A stretch of 5,825 nt of DNA from Lentisphaeria bacterium (GTDB lineage Bacteria; Verrucomicrobiota; Lentisphaeria; Oligosphaerales; PUNB01), in contig SLNM01000270.1 in NCBI GenBank assembly GCA_007133055.1, positions 1-5,825 on the forward strand. Direction: 5' to 3'. The stretch's first letter is position 1. Each line of letters begins with the position of its first letter. The notes under the pieces are model-generated. The model saw only the letters and a list, made by a program, of their open reading frames with translations. It did no database searches and was not told the origin of the DNA. Positions 5,054-5,825 of this stretch are shown one piece after another. The translations under genes were made by a program, and so were the position numbers.

Positions 5054-5825
5054 ATGACCGTGACAGTGAAGAGACGCAAATTCAAAACCGAAGTGCAGCA
5101 GTTGCTCGACCTGGTAATTCACTCTCTGTACACCCATCCGGATATTTTTCTGCGAGAGCTGATTTCCAACGCCTCCGACGCCATTGACCGGGCCCGCTTC
5201 GAAGCACTCTCGGACGAGTCGATCCTGGAAGATGATCCGGAGTGGAAAATCCGCCTGATTCCGGACCGTGAAAATCGAACCCTGACCGTGGCTGACAACG
5301 GGATCGGCATGACGGCGGAGGAGGTGGAGGCGAACATCGGAACCATTGCCAGCTCCGGCACACGCCGGTTCCTGGCGGAGCTGAAGGAGCGGCAGGGACA
5401 GCTCTCCAGCGAGCTGATCGGACAGTTCGGAGTGGGGTTCTATTCAGCTTTCATGGTCGCCGACAAAGTTGCCATGGTCACCCGGCGGGCGGGAAATCCC
5501 GAAGACGCAGTCAAGTGGGAGTCCACCGGCGCCGGCTCATACTCGCTGGCCCAGGCGCACAAGGAAAAAAGAGGCACTGAAGTCACACTGCACCTGAAAG
5601 AGGGGATGGATGAGTTCCTCGAGGAATGGCGGCTGCGCAAAATTGTCAAGACATACTCCGATTTCGTCGAACACCCAATTGTGATGAAGGTGGAACGTCC
5701 GCGTCCGGACGCGGATGCCAAGGACGGCAAGGAGCCGGAGAAGGAAATCAAGGATGAGGTGCTCAACTCGCAGAAGGCGATCTGGCTGAGACCCAAATCG
5801 GAAATCAGCGACGAGCAGTACAAGG
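5054..5825 (+). CDS. htpG: Molecular chaperone HtpG (Hsp90), N-terminal part
   Basis: This is the first 257 residues of bacterial Hsp90, cut by the right edge; full-length proteins are about 620-650 residues. HtpG is a cytosolic ATP-dependent homodimeric chaperone that remodels client proteins, often with DnaK. The N-terminal GHKL ATPase domain is complete: FLRELISNASDA (32-43) with catalytic E35 and Mg/ATP-binding N39, DNGIGM (81-86) with adenine-binding D81, GTIASSGT (96-103) for the lid, GQFGVGFYSAFM (123-134), and GTEVTLHLK (174-182). A charged linker follows at about 215-236, and the middle domain begins near NSQKAIWLRPKSE (238-250). The residues MTVTVKRRKFKTEVQQLLDL fit the family's usual N terminus, which supports ATG 5054. 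No CIRCE operator (TTAGCACTC inverted repeat) is visible upstream, so heat-shock control by HrcA is not indicated within this gap; a sigma-32-type promoter is also not evident. Confidence 0.97.
   Translation, partial: MTVTVKRRKFKTEVQQLLDLVIHSLYTHPDIFLRELISNASDAIDRARFEALSDESILEDDPEWKIRLIPDRENRTLTVADNGIGMTAEEVEANIGTIASSGTRRFLAELKERQGQLSSELIGQFGVGFYSAFMVADKVAMVTRRAGNPEDAVKWESTGAGSYSLAQAHKEKRGTEVTLHLKEGMDEFLEEWRLRKIVKTYSDFVEHPIVMKVERPRPDADAKDGKEPEKEIKDEVLNSQKAIWLRPKSEISDEQYK

Overview
The window is a typical dense bacterial chromosome segment of moderately high GC content (roughly 55-60 % by eye). It has four complete genes and one gene cut by the right edge, all on the + strand, plus two structured, repeat-rich intergenic regions. 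The proteins do not fix the lineage. A possible lipid A sugar dehydrogenase points to a diderm (outer-membrane) bacterium. The general look of the homoserine dehydrogenase and the hairpin-rich dispersed repeats recall environmental lineages such as the Lentisphaerota/Verrucomicrobiota or Zixibacteria, but this is an impression rather than a classification.

Layout: 1-308 is non-coding or the edge of an unseen gene, with one GC-rich hairpin (92-136). Next is a probable DUF432-family protein (309-1109, its ATG preceded by a strong GGAGG). Fifteen bases later comes a small MscS-type mechanosensitive channel (1125-2051), so these two form a likely operon concerned with membrane tension or osmotic stress. 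The 504 bases from 2052 to 2555 hold a long imperfect palindrome (about 2056-2368) with three exact 30-bp hairpin units at its centre, followed by a separate array of nine 12-bp units (2387-2494). Then comes a Gfo/Idh/MocA oxidoreductase resembling the UDP-GlcNAc 3-dehydrogenase (GnnA) group (2556-3578). Its stop overlaps the start of homoserine dehydrogenase with an ACT domain (3575-4891) in an ATGA junction. A second palindromic element (4905-5018) fills most of the gap before the chaperone gene htpG (5054 to beyond the edge).

No mobile-element gene, CRISPR array, tRNA or rRNA is visible, and the protein-coding genes are mostly ordinary. The part that deserves a second look is the repeat system. 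The two palindromic elements share a 33-nt block with one mismatch and a second block of about 35 nt. Their 8-bp hairpins differ at two base pairs in a fully compensatory way around the same 5-nt loop, and the hairpin module is inverted relative to the shared flank. This looks like a dispersed family of structured, non-autonomous repeats whose folding is maintained. The 12-bp array is free of stops in all six frames and lies in frame with the oxidoreductase downstream.
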